Part shown: positions 52,205 to 64,000 of the stretch, in pieces
Position numbering within the stretch: the first letter of the stretch is position 1
Layout of the letters: every line of letters begins with the position of its first letter
Source of the DNA: Ramlibacter humi
GTDB taxonomy: Bacteria; Pseudomonadota; Gammaproteobacteria; Burkholderiales; Burkholderiaceae_C
Assembly: GCF_004681975.1 (NCBI RefSeq)
Contig: NZ_SMLK01000006.1
Coordinates: forward strand, 186,001 to 250,000
DNA: 64,000 nt
Direction: 5' to 3'
Notes under the pieces: generated by a model
The model's input: only the letters and a program-made list of their open reading frames with translations
Database searches by the model: none
Told to the model about the DNA's origin: nothing
Position numbers and translations under genes: made by a program

Positions 52205-53426
52205 CGCGCGCGGCCTGCCGCTGCAGGAAGGCGCGCACCGCGGGGTCGCGCTCCAGCCCGATCGCGCGCTGGTAAGCCTCCGCCGCCTCGGCGCGCCACC
52301 CGCAAGCGACGAGCAAATGGGCGCGCGCCGCCCAGTACGGCTGGTACTCGTTCAATCGCTGTTCTTGTTCCAGCGGCGCCAGTGCCCGCAGTCCCGCCGC
52401 CGCGCCTTCGACTTCCGCCAGCGCCACCGCGCGGTTCAACGCGGCCACCGGCGAGCCGGTGAGCTGCCACAGCGCTTCGTACAGCTGCAGGATCGCGCGC
52501 GCGTCGGGCGATTCGCCGCGTTGGCGCACGGCGTGCGCGGACTGCACCGCGGCTTCGAGCTGGTAGCGGCCCGGCGCAGCCCGCTGTCCCGCGCGCCAGA
52601 GCAGCGTCTCGGCTTCGTCGATCATCGTGGCATCCCAGCGGCGCGGGTCCTGCCACGGCAGCGGCACGTACTCGCCGCCCTCCCGCCGCGCATCGCGGCG
52701 CGCGTGCGAATGCAGCATCAGCGCGAGCAAGCCCGACGCCTCCGGCTCTTCGGGCAGCAATGCCACCAGCAGGCGACCGAGCCAGATCGCTTCTTCCGCC
52801 AGGTTGCGGCGCGCGGGATCCGCGCCTGCCGCATCAGTCCAACCCTCGGCATACGCCGCGTAGATGGCAGCAAACACCGCGTCCAGCCGCTCGGCCCACA
52901 GCGCGCGCGGCGGCACTTCGAACGGCACGCCGGCTTGCCGGATGCGCGCCTTGGCTCGCACCAGCCGCTGGCCCATCGTGGCCGGCGCAACGAGGAAGGC
53001 CGAGGCGATGGTGGCGGCGTCGAAGCCCAGCACCGACTGCAGCATGAGCGGCGCGCGCACCGCCTCGTCGATGGCCGGGTGCGTGCAGGCGAACAGCAGG
53101 CGCAGGCGGTCGTCGGGGATGCCGCCGTCATCCGGCGCCTCGGCGAGCTCCTCCAGCAGGAGCGCGTGCTGCGCATACGACTCTTCGCGCAGCCGCGTCC
53201 GCACCGCGTCCACCTGCTTGCGCCGCGCGACCGTGAGCAGCCACGCCTCCGGGTTGTCCGGCGCGCCGGAGGCCGGCCATTGCGCCAGCGCGGCAGCGAA
53301 CGCCTCGGACAGCGCGTCCTCGGCAGCCGCCACGTCGCGCGTGCGCGCGGCCAGGAAAGCCACCAGCTTGCCGTAGCTGCGGCGCGCCGCGGCTTCAGCG
53401 GCCTGGGTGGCGCCGGTCTGCGGCAT
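52188..53426 (-). CDS. ECF sigma factor with C-terminal helical extension (ECF42-like)
   Basis: 412 residues. Sigma2 region YGKLVAFLAARTRDVAAAED, then DNPEAWLLTVARRKQVDAVR, and sigma4 region MLQSVLGFDAATIASAFLVA, MGQRLVRAKARIRQAG. A C-terminal half of about 220 residues rich in helical TPR-like stretches (ILQLYEALWQLTGSPVAALN, AYQRAIGLERDPAVRAFLQR) follows. That domain order, plus the adjacent YCII/DGPF gene, is characteristic of ECF42 sigma factors, which lack an anti-sigma factor. ATG at 53426; the 3' end overlaps a small convergent gene. Confidence 0.88.
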   Translation of the reverse strand: MPQTGATQAAEAAARRSYGKLVAFLAARTRDVAAAEDALSEAFAAALAQWPASGAPDNPEAWLLTVARRKQVDAVRTRLREESYAQHALLLEELAEAPDDGGIPDDRLRLLFACTHPAIDEAVRAPLMLQSVLGFDAATIASAFLVAPATMGQRLVRAKARIRQAGVPFEVPPRALWAERLDAVFAAIYAAYAEGWTDAAGADPARRNLAEEAIWLGRLLVALLPEEPEASGLLALMLHSHARRDARREGGEYVPLPWQDPRRWDATMIDEAETLLWRAGQRAAPGRYQLEAAVQSAHAVRQRGESPDARAILQLYEALWQLTGSPVAALNRAVALAEVEGAAAGLRALAPLEQEQRLNEYQPYWAARAHLLVACGWRAEAAEAYQRAIGLERDPAVRAFLQRQAARVSPAA

Positions 53427-53434
53427 GGCGGCGG

Positions 53435-53791
53435 TCAGTACTCGGTCATCGGCCAGACCGGCCGGACTTCCATCGACCCGTGCGCCGCGCCTGGGCAGCG
53501 CGCCGCCCACGAGACGGCGACGTCCAGGTCCGGCACGTCGATGAGGTAGTAGCCGCCCAGCGCCTCGCGCGTCTCCGCGAAGGGACCGTTGTGCACCTCG
53601 GTCTTCTCGCCCTTGACGCGCACGACGGTGGAAGCGGACGGCGGGCGCAGCCGATTGGAGCCGAGCAGCACGCCGGCGCCACGCAGCGCCTCGGTGTAGG
53701 CCCGGTAGGCGGCCACCGCCTGGGTGCGGGTGGCTTCGGGCATGGCGGCGAACTTGGCGTCGTCGCTGTGGATCAGCAGCAGGTATTCCAT
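53435..53791 (-). CDS. YCII/DGPF-domain protein, partner of the ECF sigma factor
   Basis: 118 residues: MEYLLLIHSDDAKFAAMPEA, LGSNRLRPPSASTVVRV, NGPFAETREALGGYYLIDV and GSMEVRPVWPM. The DG/NGPF-ETRE-GGYYL stretch is the DGPF signature of YCII-related proteins, always found with ECF42 sigma factors. Probable role: ligand or enzyme partner in that stress regulon; activity not established. It starts the operon (8-bp gap to the sigma gene). Confidence 0.9.
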   Translation of the reverse strand: MEYLLLIHSDDAKFAAMPEATRTQAVAAYRAYTEALRGAGVLLGSNRLRPPSASTVVRVKGEKTEVHNGPFAETREALGGYYLIDVPDLDVAVSWAARCPGAAHGSMEVRPVWPMTEY

Positions 53792-53884
53792 AAGGGGCTC
53801 CTTGGCATGGGGTCAACGATGCCGCACCGCGCGGCACCTGGCAATGTCGCCGCCGGCGCCCCGATTTCGACAGGCGCCGGAGAA

Positions 53885-55006
53885 TCAGTGCATGCAGCTG
53901 CCGCTGGTCCAGGCAGCCAGCTGGCAGATCGCGAGGAAGGCACCGCCCTTGACCACGCCCGCGGCCGTGCGGCCTGCCAATGCCACCCGCTGCGCGAACG
54001 TCAGCCTGCCGCCTTTGGCTTCCAGCATCCCCCGCAATGCCAGCGCCTTCTCGTCGTCGCCGATCACATGGCTTTCCGCGTACGCCGAATGGCCGGCGCC
54101 GAAGGGCCGGTTGGGATCCGCGCCCGCGTCCAGCAGCAGCGCCGCGCTGTCGGCCCGGCGTGAATGGACCGCGAAGTACAGCGGCGTTCCCGCGGGTGCG
54201 GGCTTGAATCGCGGCGCGGTGGGCCCATCGCCCAGCGGGATGCCCGGCAGGCCGGCGATGTCCAGATTCGGATCGGCGCCCGCGGCCAGCAGCGCTTTCA
54301 GGCAGCCGGGCGAGCCGGACGCCGCGGTGTGCAGCGCGGCCGCGGGGCGAGCGCCGGCGGCGAGCAGCCTGTCCACCACATCGGCTTCGTCGCCGCGAGC
54401 GCGCGGCCAGGAGCAGGCGTGGCTCAGCACCGCATCCAGCGTGTCTTGCGGATAGCGCCGCGCCGCCAGCCTTGACGCGAGCTCGGCGGCGCCTTCGTCG
54501 CTGGCGACCGCAAGGGCCTCCTGCTCGGAAGCGATGCGGCGCACCTGGAGTTCCGTCGAGCGCAGCGTCGCCAGGCCGAGCGTGTTGGCGACTTCCAGCG
54601 CGACGGTTTGCGGCCCGGGCGCCAACCTGCCCAGCGGGATGTCGGCCGTCCACACGGACTTCGAGCGCGGATCGGCGCACGGCGTGGAAGGAACGGCCAC
54701 CACGATGCGCGCGTCCTCGCGCCGCACGACGGCTGCCTCAGGGTCGGGACATTGGTCCGGCTGTCCGCCACCGCCGACGACGATGACGCGCGCCGTGACG
54801 CTGTGGCCTTCCGTGGGCGTCTCGGGCCGGAACTCGATGCGCGAGTTGCCCAGCGCCGCCCGCATGGACTGGCGCTTCATCTCCTGCTCGCGCTCGATCA
54901 TGCGCTGCCGGTACGCGTCGTCTGCCGCGCGCGCGGGAGGTGGCTGCTGCGCGTACGCCGAAGCGGCGGCAACCAGCAGGAGAACGGCGGCAAGGCGCAG
55001 GCTCAT
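53885..55006 (-). CDS. Secreted ankyrin-repeat protein
   Basis: 373 residues. Signal peptide (RLAAVLLLVAAASAYAQ). The first half has a short coiled region (YRQRMIEREQEMKRQSMRAA) and a beta-rich domain. Ankyrin repeats occupy about residues 205-300: VVDRLLAAGARPAAALHTAA, LKALLAAGADPNLD and TPLYFAVHSRRADSAALLLD followed by AGADPNRP. The C-terminus is hydrophobic with Cys residues. Periplasmic ankyrin proteins mediate protein contacts; the partner is unknown. It ends upstream of a convergent gap and starts 18 bp from the ATP synthase terminator. Confidence 0.8.
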   Translation of the reverse strand: MSLRLAAVLLLVAAASAYAQQPPPARAADDAYRQRMIEREQEMKRQSMRAALGNSRIEFRPETPTEGHSVTARVIVVGGGGQPDQCPDPEAAVVRREDARIVVAVPSTPCADPRSKSVWTADIPLGRLAPGPQTVALEVANTLGLATLRSTELQVRRIASEQEALAVASDEGAAELASRLAARRYPQDTLDAVLSHACSWPRARGDEADVVDRLLAAGARPAAALHTAASGSPGCLKALLAAGADPNLDIAGLPGIPLGDGPTAPRFKPAPAGTPLYFAVHSRRADSAALLLDAGADPNRPFGAGHSAYAESHVIGDDEKALALRGMLEAKGGRLTFAQRVALAGRTAAGVVKGGAFLAICQLAAWTSGSCMH

Positions 55007-55024
55007 CCGCCGGATGCTACGAAT

Positions 55025-55050
55025 AAAAAAGCCCCGCGCAAGGCGGGGCT
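55025..55050 (-). terminator. Intrinsic terminator of the ATP synthase operon
   Basis: On the minus strand a GCCCCGC/GCGGGGC stem (55049-55043 with 55037-55031) around a 5-base loop is followed by TTTTTT (55030-55025). It lies about 45 bases after the atpC stop. Confidence 0.88.
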
Positions 55051-55095
55051 GCGAGAGCGCTGGTTTTTCTTAGCGCTTGTTTCGCCGGCAGACCA

Positions 55096-55524
55096 CTACT
55101 TCTTCTGCCGGTATTTCTGCAGGGCGGCGATCTGGGCGGCCATGACGGCCAGTTCGGACTGGGCCTTGGCGATGTCGATCTCGCTGCGGGCGTTCTTGAG
55201 GGCTTCCTCGGCCGCGCGCTTGGCTTCGGCCGCCTTTTCCTCGTCCAGGTCCTTGCCGCGGATGGCGGTGTCGGAGAGCACCGTGACGCGGTTGGGCTGC
55301 ACCTCCAGGATGCCGCCGGCCACGAACACGAATTCCTCGCCGCCGTCGGCCTTCTCGATGCGCACCGAGCCGGGCCGCACGCGCGTGATCAGCGGCGTGT
55401 GGCGCGGGTAGATGCCGAGCTCGCCGGCTTCGCCGGGCAGCGCGACGAAACGCGCCTCACCGGAGAAGATCGACTCCTCGGCGCTCACCACGTCGACGTG
55501 GATGGTGTGCGGGGTATCGGCCAT
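55096..55524 (-). CDS. atpC: ATP synthase epsilon subunit
   Basis: 142-residue F1 subunit of the central stalk, also inhibitory. N-terminal beta sandwich ([40 protein letters not shown]) and C-terminal two-helix domain ([20 protein letters not shown]). Three bases separate it from atpD. Last gene of atpIBEFHAGDC. Confidence 0.96.
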   Translation of the reverse strand: MADTPHTIHVDVVSAEESIFSGEARFVALPGEAGELGIYPRHTPLITRVRPGSVRIEKADGGEEFVFVAGGILEVQPNRVTVLSDTAIRGKDLDEEKAAEAKRAAEEALKNARSEIDIAKAQSELAVMAAQIAALQKYRQKK

Positions 55525-55527
55525 GGC

Positions 55528-57829
<2,302 letters not shown>

Positions 57830-57853
57830 TGCTAGGTTCCTGTGTGGGAAGGC

Positions 57854-59407
<1,554 letters not shown>

Positions 59408-59442
59408 GACTCGTTCCTTGTGTCCTTGGGAGCGGGGACGGC

Positions 59443-59973
59443 CTAAGCCGTCAGCGCGACTTTCATTTGCTCGAGGCGGGCCTTGACCGAGGTGTCCAGC
59501 ACCTCGTCGCCGACCACCACGCGGATGCCGCCGATCAGGGACGGGTCTTCCTGCACGGTGACGTTCAGCTTGCGGCCGAAGCGGCGCTCCAGCACCTGCG
59601 CCACATCGCCGAGCGAGGACGCGGGGATGGGGAACGCGCTGTACACCACCGCGTCGGAAGCGCCGCCCTGGGCGTTCTTCATCGCGCGGAACTGCGCGGC
59701 CGCTTCGGGCAGCGCGGCCAGGCGGCCGTTGTCGATCACCGTGCGCAGGAAGTTCTGGCCTGCCTGCGGCAGCGGCTCGCGCAGCACGCCGGAGACCAGG
59801 TCGTACACCTGCTGGTTGGAGACCTTCGGGTTCTCGGCGAACGACAGCAGCTGCGCGTTGCCGGCCACGGCGGCCAGCGCTTCCAGCCACTGCGACGCGC
59901 CGTTCAGGTCGGCTTGCGACGACTTGAACAGCGCCTCGGCGTACGGGCGGGCGATGGTGGCGAGTTCGGCCAT
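59443..59973 (-). CDS. atpH: ATP synthase delta subunit
   Basis: 176-residue peripheral-stalk subunit joining F1 to b. N-terminal helical domain ([20 protein letters not shown]) and C-terminal [23 protein letters not shown] with [12 protein letters not shown], the family signature. The gap to atpF is 12 bp. Confidence 0.95.
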   Translation of the reverse strand: MAELATIARPYAEALFKSSQADLNGASQWLEALAAVAGNAQLLSFAENPKVSNQQVYDLVSGVLREPLPQAGQNFLRTVIDNGRLAALPEAAAQFRAMKNAQGGASDAVVYSAFPIPASSLGDVAQVLERRFGRKLNVTVQEDPSLIGGIRVVVGDEVLDTSVKARLEQMKVALTA

Positions 59974-59985
59974 CTTCGTCGGTCC

Positions 59986-60456
59986 TTACAGCTCGGTCTT
60001 CAGGCGGTTGAGCAGGTCGGCGTGGACGCCGGCGTTCACTTCCTTGCGCAGGATCTGCTCGGCACCCTTGACCGCCAGCGCGGCGACCTGCTCGCGCAGG
60101 GCTTCGCGCGCCTGCACGGTCTGCTGGTCGGCTTCCGCCTTGGCCGCGGCGACGATCTTCGCGGCTTCCTCGTTGGCGCGGCCCTTGGCGTCTTCCACGA
60201 TGCCCTGGGCGCGGCGCTCGGCGTCGGCCAGCAGCGAGGCGATCTGGTTGCGCGACTTGGCCAGCTCTTCGTCGACCTTGGCGTTGGCGGCGGCGAGCTC
60301 GCTCTTCGCGCGGTCGGCGGCGGCCAGGCCATCGGCGATCTTGGCGGCCCGCTCGTCCAGCGCGGCGGCGATCGGCGGCCACACGTACTTCATCGTGAAC
60401 CCGACCAGGGCCAGGAACACGATCATCTGAATGATGAGGGTACCGGTGATGCTCAC
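59986..60456 (-). CDS. atpF: ATP synthase b subunit
   Basis: 156-residue peripheral stalk, one N-terminal membrane helix ([20 protein letters not shown]) then a long charged coiled coil ([20 protein letters not shown] and on). The start is GTG at 60456 with AAGGAT about 7 bases upstream; this gives [10 protein letters not shown] and exactly the E. coli length. A GTG/ATG six codons upstream (from 60474) would read the ribosome-binding site. Confidence 0.94.
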   Translation of the reverse strand: MSITGTLIIQMIVFLALVGFTMKYVWPPIAAALDERAAKIADGLAAADRAKSELAAANAKVDEELAKSRNQIASLLADAERRAQGIVEDAKGRANEEAAKIVAAAKAEADQQTVQAREALREQVAALAVKGAEQILRKEVNAGVHADLLNRLKTEL

Positions 60457-60524
60457 TTGTTCATCCTTCCCCACGGCCCTTCAAAGGCAGGCCACGGGAA
60501 TCGGTTGGCGAAACGGCGGCGGCC

Positions 60525-60791
<267 letters not shown>

Positions 60792-60837
60792 CTAGGGGAC
60801 TTTGGTTAAGGAAAGGGAAAGAGGAAAGGCTTGCGGA

Positions 60838-61710
60838 TCAGTGCGCGTCGTGCGCCTGGCCCAGGTACACCAGCGCCAGCATCATGAAGACGAAGGCCTG
60901 CAGGGTGATGATGATCAGGTGGAAGGCCGCCCAGGCGAACCCTGCGACGACGTGGCCGACGGCCAGCCCGATCGAACCGCCGATGCCCAGGGAACCCCAG
61001 GCGCCGCCCATCAGCGCGATCAGCAGGAAGATCAGCTCGCCTGCGTACATGTTGCCGAACAGCCGCATGCCGTGCGAGACCGTCTTGGCGACGAACTCGA
61101 TCATCTGCATCGCGAAGTTCAGCACGCCCATGATGACGGCCAGGATCGGGTTCTTGCTGGTGCCGAAAGGCGCCGTGACCAGCTCGTGCGCCCAGCCGCC
61201 GATGCCCTTGATCTTCACGTTGTAGAACAGGCAGATCAGCAGCACCGAGACCGACAGGCCCATGGTGATGGACAGGTCCGCCGTGGGCACGACGCGCATG
61301 TACGCGTGGTGCGGGTCATGGTGCGCGGCACCCCACAGCGCCGGAATCAGGTCGACCGGCAGCAGGTCCATCGCGTTCAGCAGCAGGATCCAGACGAACA
61401 GCACCAGCGCCAGCGGCGAGATGAACTTGCGGCTGTTGGCGTTGTGGACGATGCCCTTGGCCTGCGTGTCCACCATCTCCACCAGGATTTCCACCGCGGC
61501 CTGGAAGCGGCCAGGCTTGCCGGAAGTTGCCTTGCGGGCGGCGGCCCACATCAGCCAGCAGACCAGCACGCCCAGCGCGATGGACCAGAACAGCGAGTCG
61601 AAGTTGAAGACGGAAAAATCGACGACGTTGCCGGGCTTCTTGTTCTGCCAGAAGGTCAGGTGGTGAAGGATGTACTCACCCGCGGTCTGTCCGGTTTGTT
61701 CTGCAGCCAT
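60838..61710 (-). CDS. atpB: ATP synthase a subunit
   Basis: 290-residue Fo stator channel. Family motifs: NAMDLLPVDLIP, HGMRLFGNMYAGELI (essential Arg) and the C-terminal helices IIITLQAFVFMMLALVYLG. The N-terminal part is extended compared with E. coli (271). ATG at 61710 chosen; the frame upstream is only a read-through of atpI antisense codons. Confidence 0.96.
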   Translation of the reverse strand: MAAEQTGQTAGEYILHHLTFWQNKKPGNVVDFSVFNFDSLFWSIALGVLVCWLMWAAARKATSGKPGRFQAAVEILVEMVDTQAKGIVHNANSRKFISPLALVLFVWILLLNAMDLLPVDLIPALWGAAHHDPHHAYMRVVPTADLSITMGLSVSVLLICLFYNVKIKGIGGWAHELVTAPFGTSKNPILAVIMGVLNFAMQMIEFVAKTVSHGMRLFGNMYAGELIFLLIALMGGAWGSLGIGGSIGLAVGHVVAGFAWAAFHLIIITLQAFVFMMLALVYLGQAHDAH

Positions 61711-61718
61711 GTCTGTCT

Positions 61719-62201
61719 TCAGTTTCCAGTTCGGCGGGCGCGCGGCTTGAACGCCAGCGCCACCCAGTACACCTTCATCACGACCACCAGCCCCACCAGC
61801 AGCGCCGGCCAGCTGAGATCGCGGACCAGCCTTGGCGCGGCCACCAGCATGGCCACCGTCAAGGCGATCTTGACCATCTCCCACAGCAGGAAGCCAACGG
61901 CCGCCGTGCCCGCGTTGAGGGTGGAGAACCGGCCGGTCAAGCCCCGCGCGAACACCGCTGCGGGGATCACCACGGCCAGGGCGCCGTAACCGGCGGACCA
62001 CCCGACGCTGGACTTGCCGGTGAAGGCCCACGCGGCGACTGCCACCGCCAGGCCCACCACCGCCTGTCCCCCGACCACCCGCCAGGGGGAAACCGGCGGG
62101 TGCTGTTCGCGCAGCTTTCGCGCCTCTTCGGCGCTCAGCGGCTTGATTGGGGGTTGCTCGTCCTCCGAGACTTCAGGAAGCGGGGGAATAGTTCTTGTCA
62201 T
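61719..62201 (-). CDS. atpI: ATP synthase subunit I
   Basis: 160 residues. A hydrophilic N-terminal 45 residues with IKPLSAEEARKLREQH, then four hydrophobic segments (VGGQAVVGLAVAVAAWAF, YGALAVVIPAAVFARGL, FLLWEMVKIALTVAMLVAA, WPALLVGLVVVMKVYWVAL). AtpI helps c-ring assembly. First gene of the operon; its ATG (62201) is about 45 bases after the TATAAT box. Confidence 0.9.
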   Translation of the reverse strand: MTRTIPPLPEVSEDEQPPIKPLSAEEARKLREQHPPVSPWRVVGGQAVVGLAVAVAAWAFTGKSSVGWSAGYGALAVVIPAAVFARGLTGRFSTLNAGTAAVGFLLWEMVKIALTVAMLVAAPRLVRDLSWPALLVGLVVVMKVYWVALAFKPRARRTGN

Positions 62202-62245
62202 TCCGGATGGCCCCGCCTTGGCCCTGAAATTTCACAAAGCCCCTG

Positions 62246-62274
62246 ATTATAAGTAGAAACCCCGGCCCGAAAAC
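62246..62274 (-). promoter_or_regulatory. ATP synthase operon promoter
   Basis: A perfect TATAAT on the minus strand (62251-62246). At 17-base spacing the -35 is GTTTTC (62274-62269), or TTTTCG one base nearer, both weak. Transcription would start near 62240, about 40 bases before atpI. Confidence 0.72.
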
Positions 62275-62406
62275 GAATACCTGACCCAAACCTGAGCCCT
62301 GCACGCCCGGCATGGGGCGCGGGTGCCTGGATGAGCCGGGCTTCTGCACCATGAAGATCGGCCAGGCCCGGCGGGCGGCCGCGAGACAGGCGCGAGAATC
62401 GGCGCC

Positions 62407-63297
62407 ATGACCGACGCCACCACGCTCCCCGACCTGCCCTGCTACCTCAACGGCGAATTCACCACCTTGCGCGAAGCCAAGGTGAGCGTGATGGACCGCG
62501 GCTTCATCTTCGGCGACGGCATCTACGAAGTGGTGCCCATCTACGGCGGCAAGCCGTTCCGTTTCAACGAGCACATGGCGCGGCTGGAGCGCAGCCTGGC
62601 CGAACTGCGCATCCCGAACCCGAACACGCTGGCGCAGTGGCGTGAACTGGTGGTGAAGCTGGCCAGCAACTACGCGCAGTTCGCCAAGGTGCCGCTCGCG
62701 GAGTGCGACCAGATGGCGTACATCCAGATCACGCGCGGCGTGGCCATGCGCGACCACGCGATGATCCCGGGCCTGACTCCCACCGTGTTCGCCATGGCCA
62801 ACCGCATGTCGCAGCTGCCCGCGGCCGAACGGGCCAAGGGCGTGTCCTGCGTCACCGCCGACGACTTCCGCTGGAAGAAGGCCCACATCAAGAGCACCAG
62901 CCTCGCGGGCGCCGTGATCTCGCGCCAGATCAGCGTGGATGCCGAGGCGGTGGAAACCATCATGTTCCGCGACGGCATGCTGTCCGAGGCATCCTCGTCG
63001 AACGTGTGGGTGGTCAAGGACGGCAAGGTCAGCGGCGTGCCGCGCGACAACCTGGTGCTGGAAGGCATCCGCTTCGGGCTGATGGAGCAGCTGTGCCGCG
63101 AAGCGGGCATCTCCTGCGAGCTGCGCCGCATCCCGCGCGAGGAAGTCCTCGCCGCCGACGAGCTGCTGCTGTCGTCGGCCACCAAGGAGATCCTCCCGGT
63201 GACCACGCTGGACGGCAAGCCGGTTGCAAACGGCCGCCCGGGCCCCATCTACGAGAAGCTCTACGCCGGCTACCAGCAGGCGAAACAGGCTTCCTGA
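62407..63297 (+). CDS. Class IV PLP aminotransferase (D-amino-acid aminotransferase-like)
   Basis: 296 residues of fold-type IV. Schiff-base Lys162 in [41 protein letters not shown] and [13 protein letters not shown] bind PLP phosphate and substrate. The RWKKAHIKS context resembles D-alanine transaminase more than IlvE. In relatives it makes D-glutamate/D-alanine interconversion. It heads a three-gene run with DUF493 and lipB (3- and 5-bp gaps). GAGAAT near 62396 may be a -10 just before the gene. Confidence 0.88.
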   Translation: MTDATTLPDLPCYLNGEFTTLREAKVSVMDRGFIFGDGIYEVVPIYGGKPFRFNEHMARLERSLAELRIPNPNTLAQWRELVVKLASNYAQFAKVPLAECDQMAYIQITRGVAMRDHAMIPGLTPTVFAMANRMSQLPAAERAKGVSCVTADDFRWKKAHIKSTSLAGAVISRQISVDAEAVETIMFRDGMLSEASSSNVWVVKDGKVSGVPRDNLVLEGIRFGLMEQLCREAGISCELRRIPREEVLAADELLLSSATKEILPVTTLDGKPVANGRPGPIYEKLYAGYQQAKQAS

Positions 63298-63300
63298 ACC

Positions 63301-63606
63301 ATGACTTCCTCCAGCCCCGCTTCCGACACCACCCCCACCGATCCGCGCAAGGAGTCGCTGATCGAGTACCCGTCGCGCTTCCCGATCAAGGTGATGGGCG
63401 CGAAGGCCGAGGGCTTCGTGCACGCCGTCACGGCCATCGCGAAGCAGTTCGACCCGGACTTCGACGCTTCGACCATCGAGCTGCGCGACAGCAAGGCCGG
63501 CAACTACCTGGGCATCACGATCACCATCACCGCCACCAGCCGCGAGCAGCTCGACGAGCTGTACCGTACGCTGTCGACGCACCCGATGGTCAAGGTCGTC
63601 CTCTAA
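63301..63606 (+). CDS. ybeD: DUF493/YbeD family protein
   Basis: 101 residues. [18 protein letters not shown] (ferredoxin-like beta strand with the conserved YPxxFPIKVMG), then [20 protein letters not shown] and [15 protein letters not shown]. YbeD sits next to lipB in most proteobacteria and has been proposed to act allosterically; function is not proven. Start ATG at 63301. Confidence 0.92.
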   Translation: MTSSSPASDTTPTDPRKESLIEYPSRFPIKVMGAKAEGFVHAVTAIAKQFDPDFDASTIELRDSKAGNYLGITITITATSREQLDELYRTLSTHPMVKVVL

Positions 63607-63611
63607 TCCCC

Positions 63612-64000
63612 ATGCTCACGCGCGTGCCGGGCCGGGTGGACTACGAGCCCACCTACCGCGCGATGCAGGACTTCACCGCCGCGCGCGGCAAGGACACGCC
63701 CGACGAGCTGTGGCTGTGCGAACACCCGCCGGTCTTCACGCAAGGATTGGCCGGCAAGGCCGAACACGTTCTGGCCGCGCGCGACATCCCGGTGGTGCAG
63801 ACCAATCGCGGCGGACAGGTGACGTACCACGGACCCGGCCAGGTCGTCGCGTACCCGCTGGTGGACCTGCGCCGGCGCGGCTATTTCGTCAAGGAATACG
63901 TCTACCGGCTGGAAGAAGCCGTGCTGCGCACGCTGTCGCACTACGGCGTCACCGGCCACCGCGTCGCCGGCGCCCCGGGCATCTACGTGCGGCTGGCCGA
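63612..64000 (+). CDS. lipB: Octanoyl-ACP:protein transferase (partial, runs off window)
   Basis: Transfers octanoate from ACP to lipoyl domains, first step of lipoate synthesis. 129 codons visible: [54 protein letters not shown] (His/Gly loop) and the start of GAPGIYVR. The catalytic Cys/Lys in the second half lies beyond the window. Start ATG at 63612, 5 bases after ybeD; lipA would be expected next. Confidence 0.95.
   Translation, partial: MLTRVPGRVDYEPTYRAMQDFTAARGKDTPDELWLCEHPPVFTQGLAGKAEHVLAARDIPVVQTNRGGQVTYHGPGQVVAYPLVDLRRRGYFVKEYVYRLEEAVLRTLSHYGVTGHRVAGAPGIYVRLA

Overview
The window is GC-rich, densely coded chromosomal DNA. Gene content and order point to a betaproteobacterium of the order Burkholderiales, most likely family Comamonadaceae (Ramlibacter/Variovorax-like). 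The supporting orders are gatBAC divergent from mreBCD-mrdA, atpIBEFHAGDC, and an aminotransferase, DUF493 and lipB run. Tct-type tripartite transporters and the use of GTG/TTG starts fit the same group. This assignment is inference from gene order, not from a database search. I see no CRISPR array, tRNA, rRNA, insertion sequence or prophage.

Layout. 1-2.2 kb: a two-partner secretion pair (TpsB transporter, start of the TpsA exoprotein). 2.4-2.9 kb: a histidine-kinase tail remnant and a short TolA-like membrane protein. 3-5.9 kb: arginase, then a manganese (yybP-ykoY) riboswitch in front of a TerC-family gene, then a TehA/SLAC1 transporter. 6.3-13.8 kb: a seven-gene catabolic cluster (NAD-dependent epimerase-like, DapA-like aldolase, TctCBA uptake system, TIM-barrel isomerase, enolase-superfamily enzyme), probably for an organic or sugar acid. 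14-21 kb: YeeE-like transporter, a biotin-carrier/carboxyltransferase fusion lacking a biotin carboxylase domain, a repeat-bearing lipoprotein, an alpha/beta hydrolase without its nucleophile serine, and an MFS transporter.

21-26.4 kb: an overlapping photosensory operon reading leftwards: heme oxygenase, bacteriophytochrome, single-domain response regulator, hybrid histidine kinase. 26.5-35.8 kb: AEC transporter, Rep helicase, phospholipase A1, a MOSC/monooxygenase pair, IF-1, an RNA-binding protein with a long leader, and exonuclease III divergent from pyrE with overlapping start codons. 35.9-38.9 kb: a double-domain KaiC-like ATPase translationally coupled to a hybrid histidine kinase. 39-47 kb: gatCAB (leftward) and mreBCD-mrdA (rightward), without rodA at its usual place.

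47-55 kb: small enzymes, a LemA-TPM-TPM cluster, an ECF42-type sigma factor with its YCII/DGPF partner, and a secreted ankyrin protein. 55-62.2 kb: the complete F1Fo ATP synthase operon (leftward) with a clear TATAAT promoter and an intrinsic terminator. 62.4-64 kb: class IV aminotransferase, DUF493/YbeD and the start of lipB.

Three sensory or regulatory systems stand out: the riboswitch-TerC pair, the phytochrome operon and the KaiC-kinase pair. The strongest oddities are the serine-less hydrolase, the carboxylase lacking its biotin carboxylase part, and the overlapping xth/pyrE start codons.
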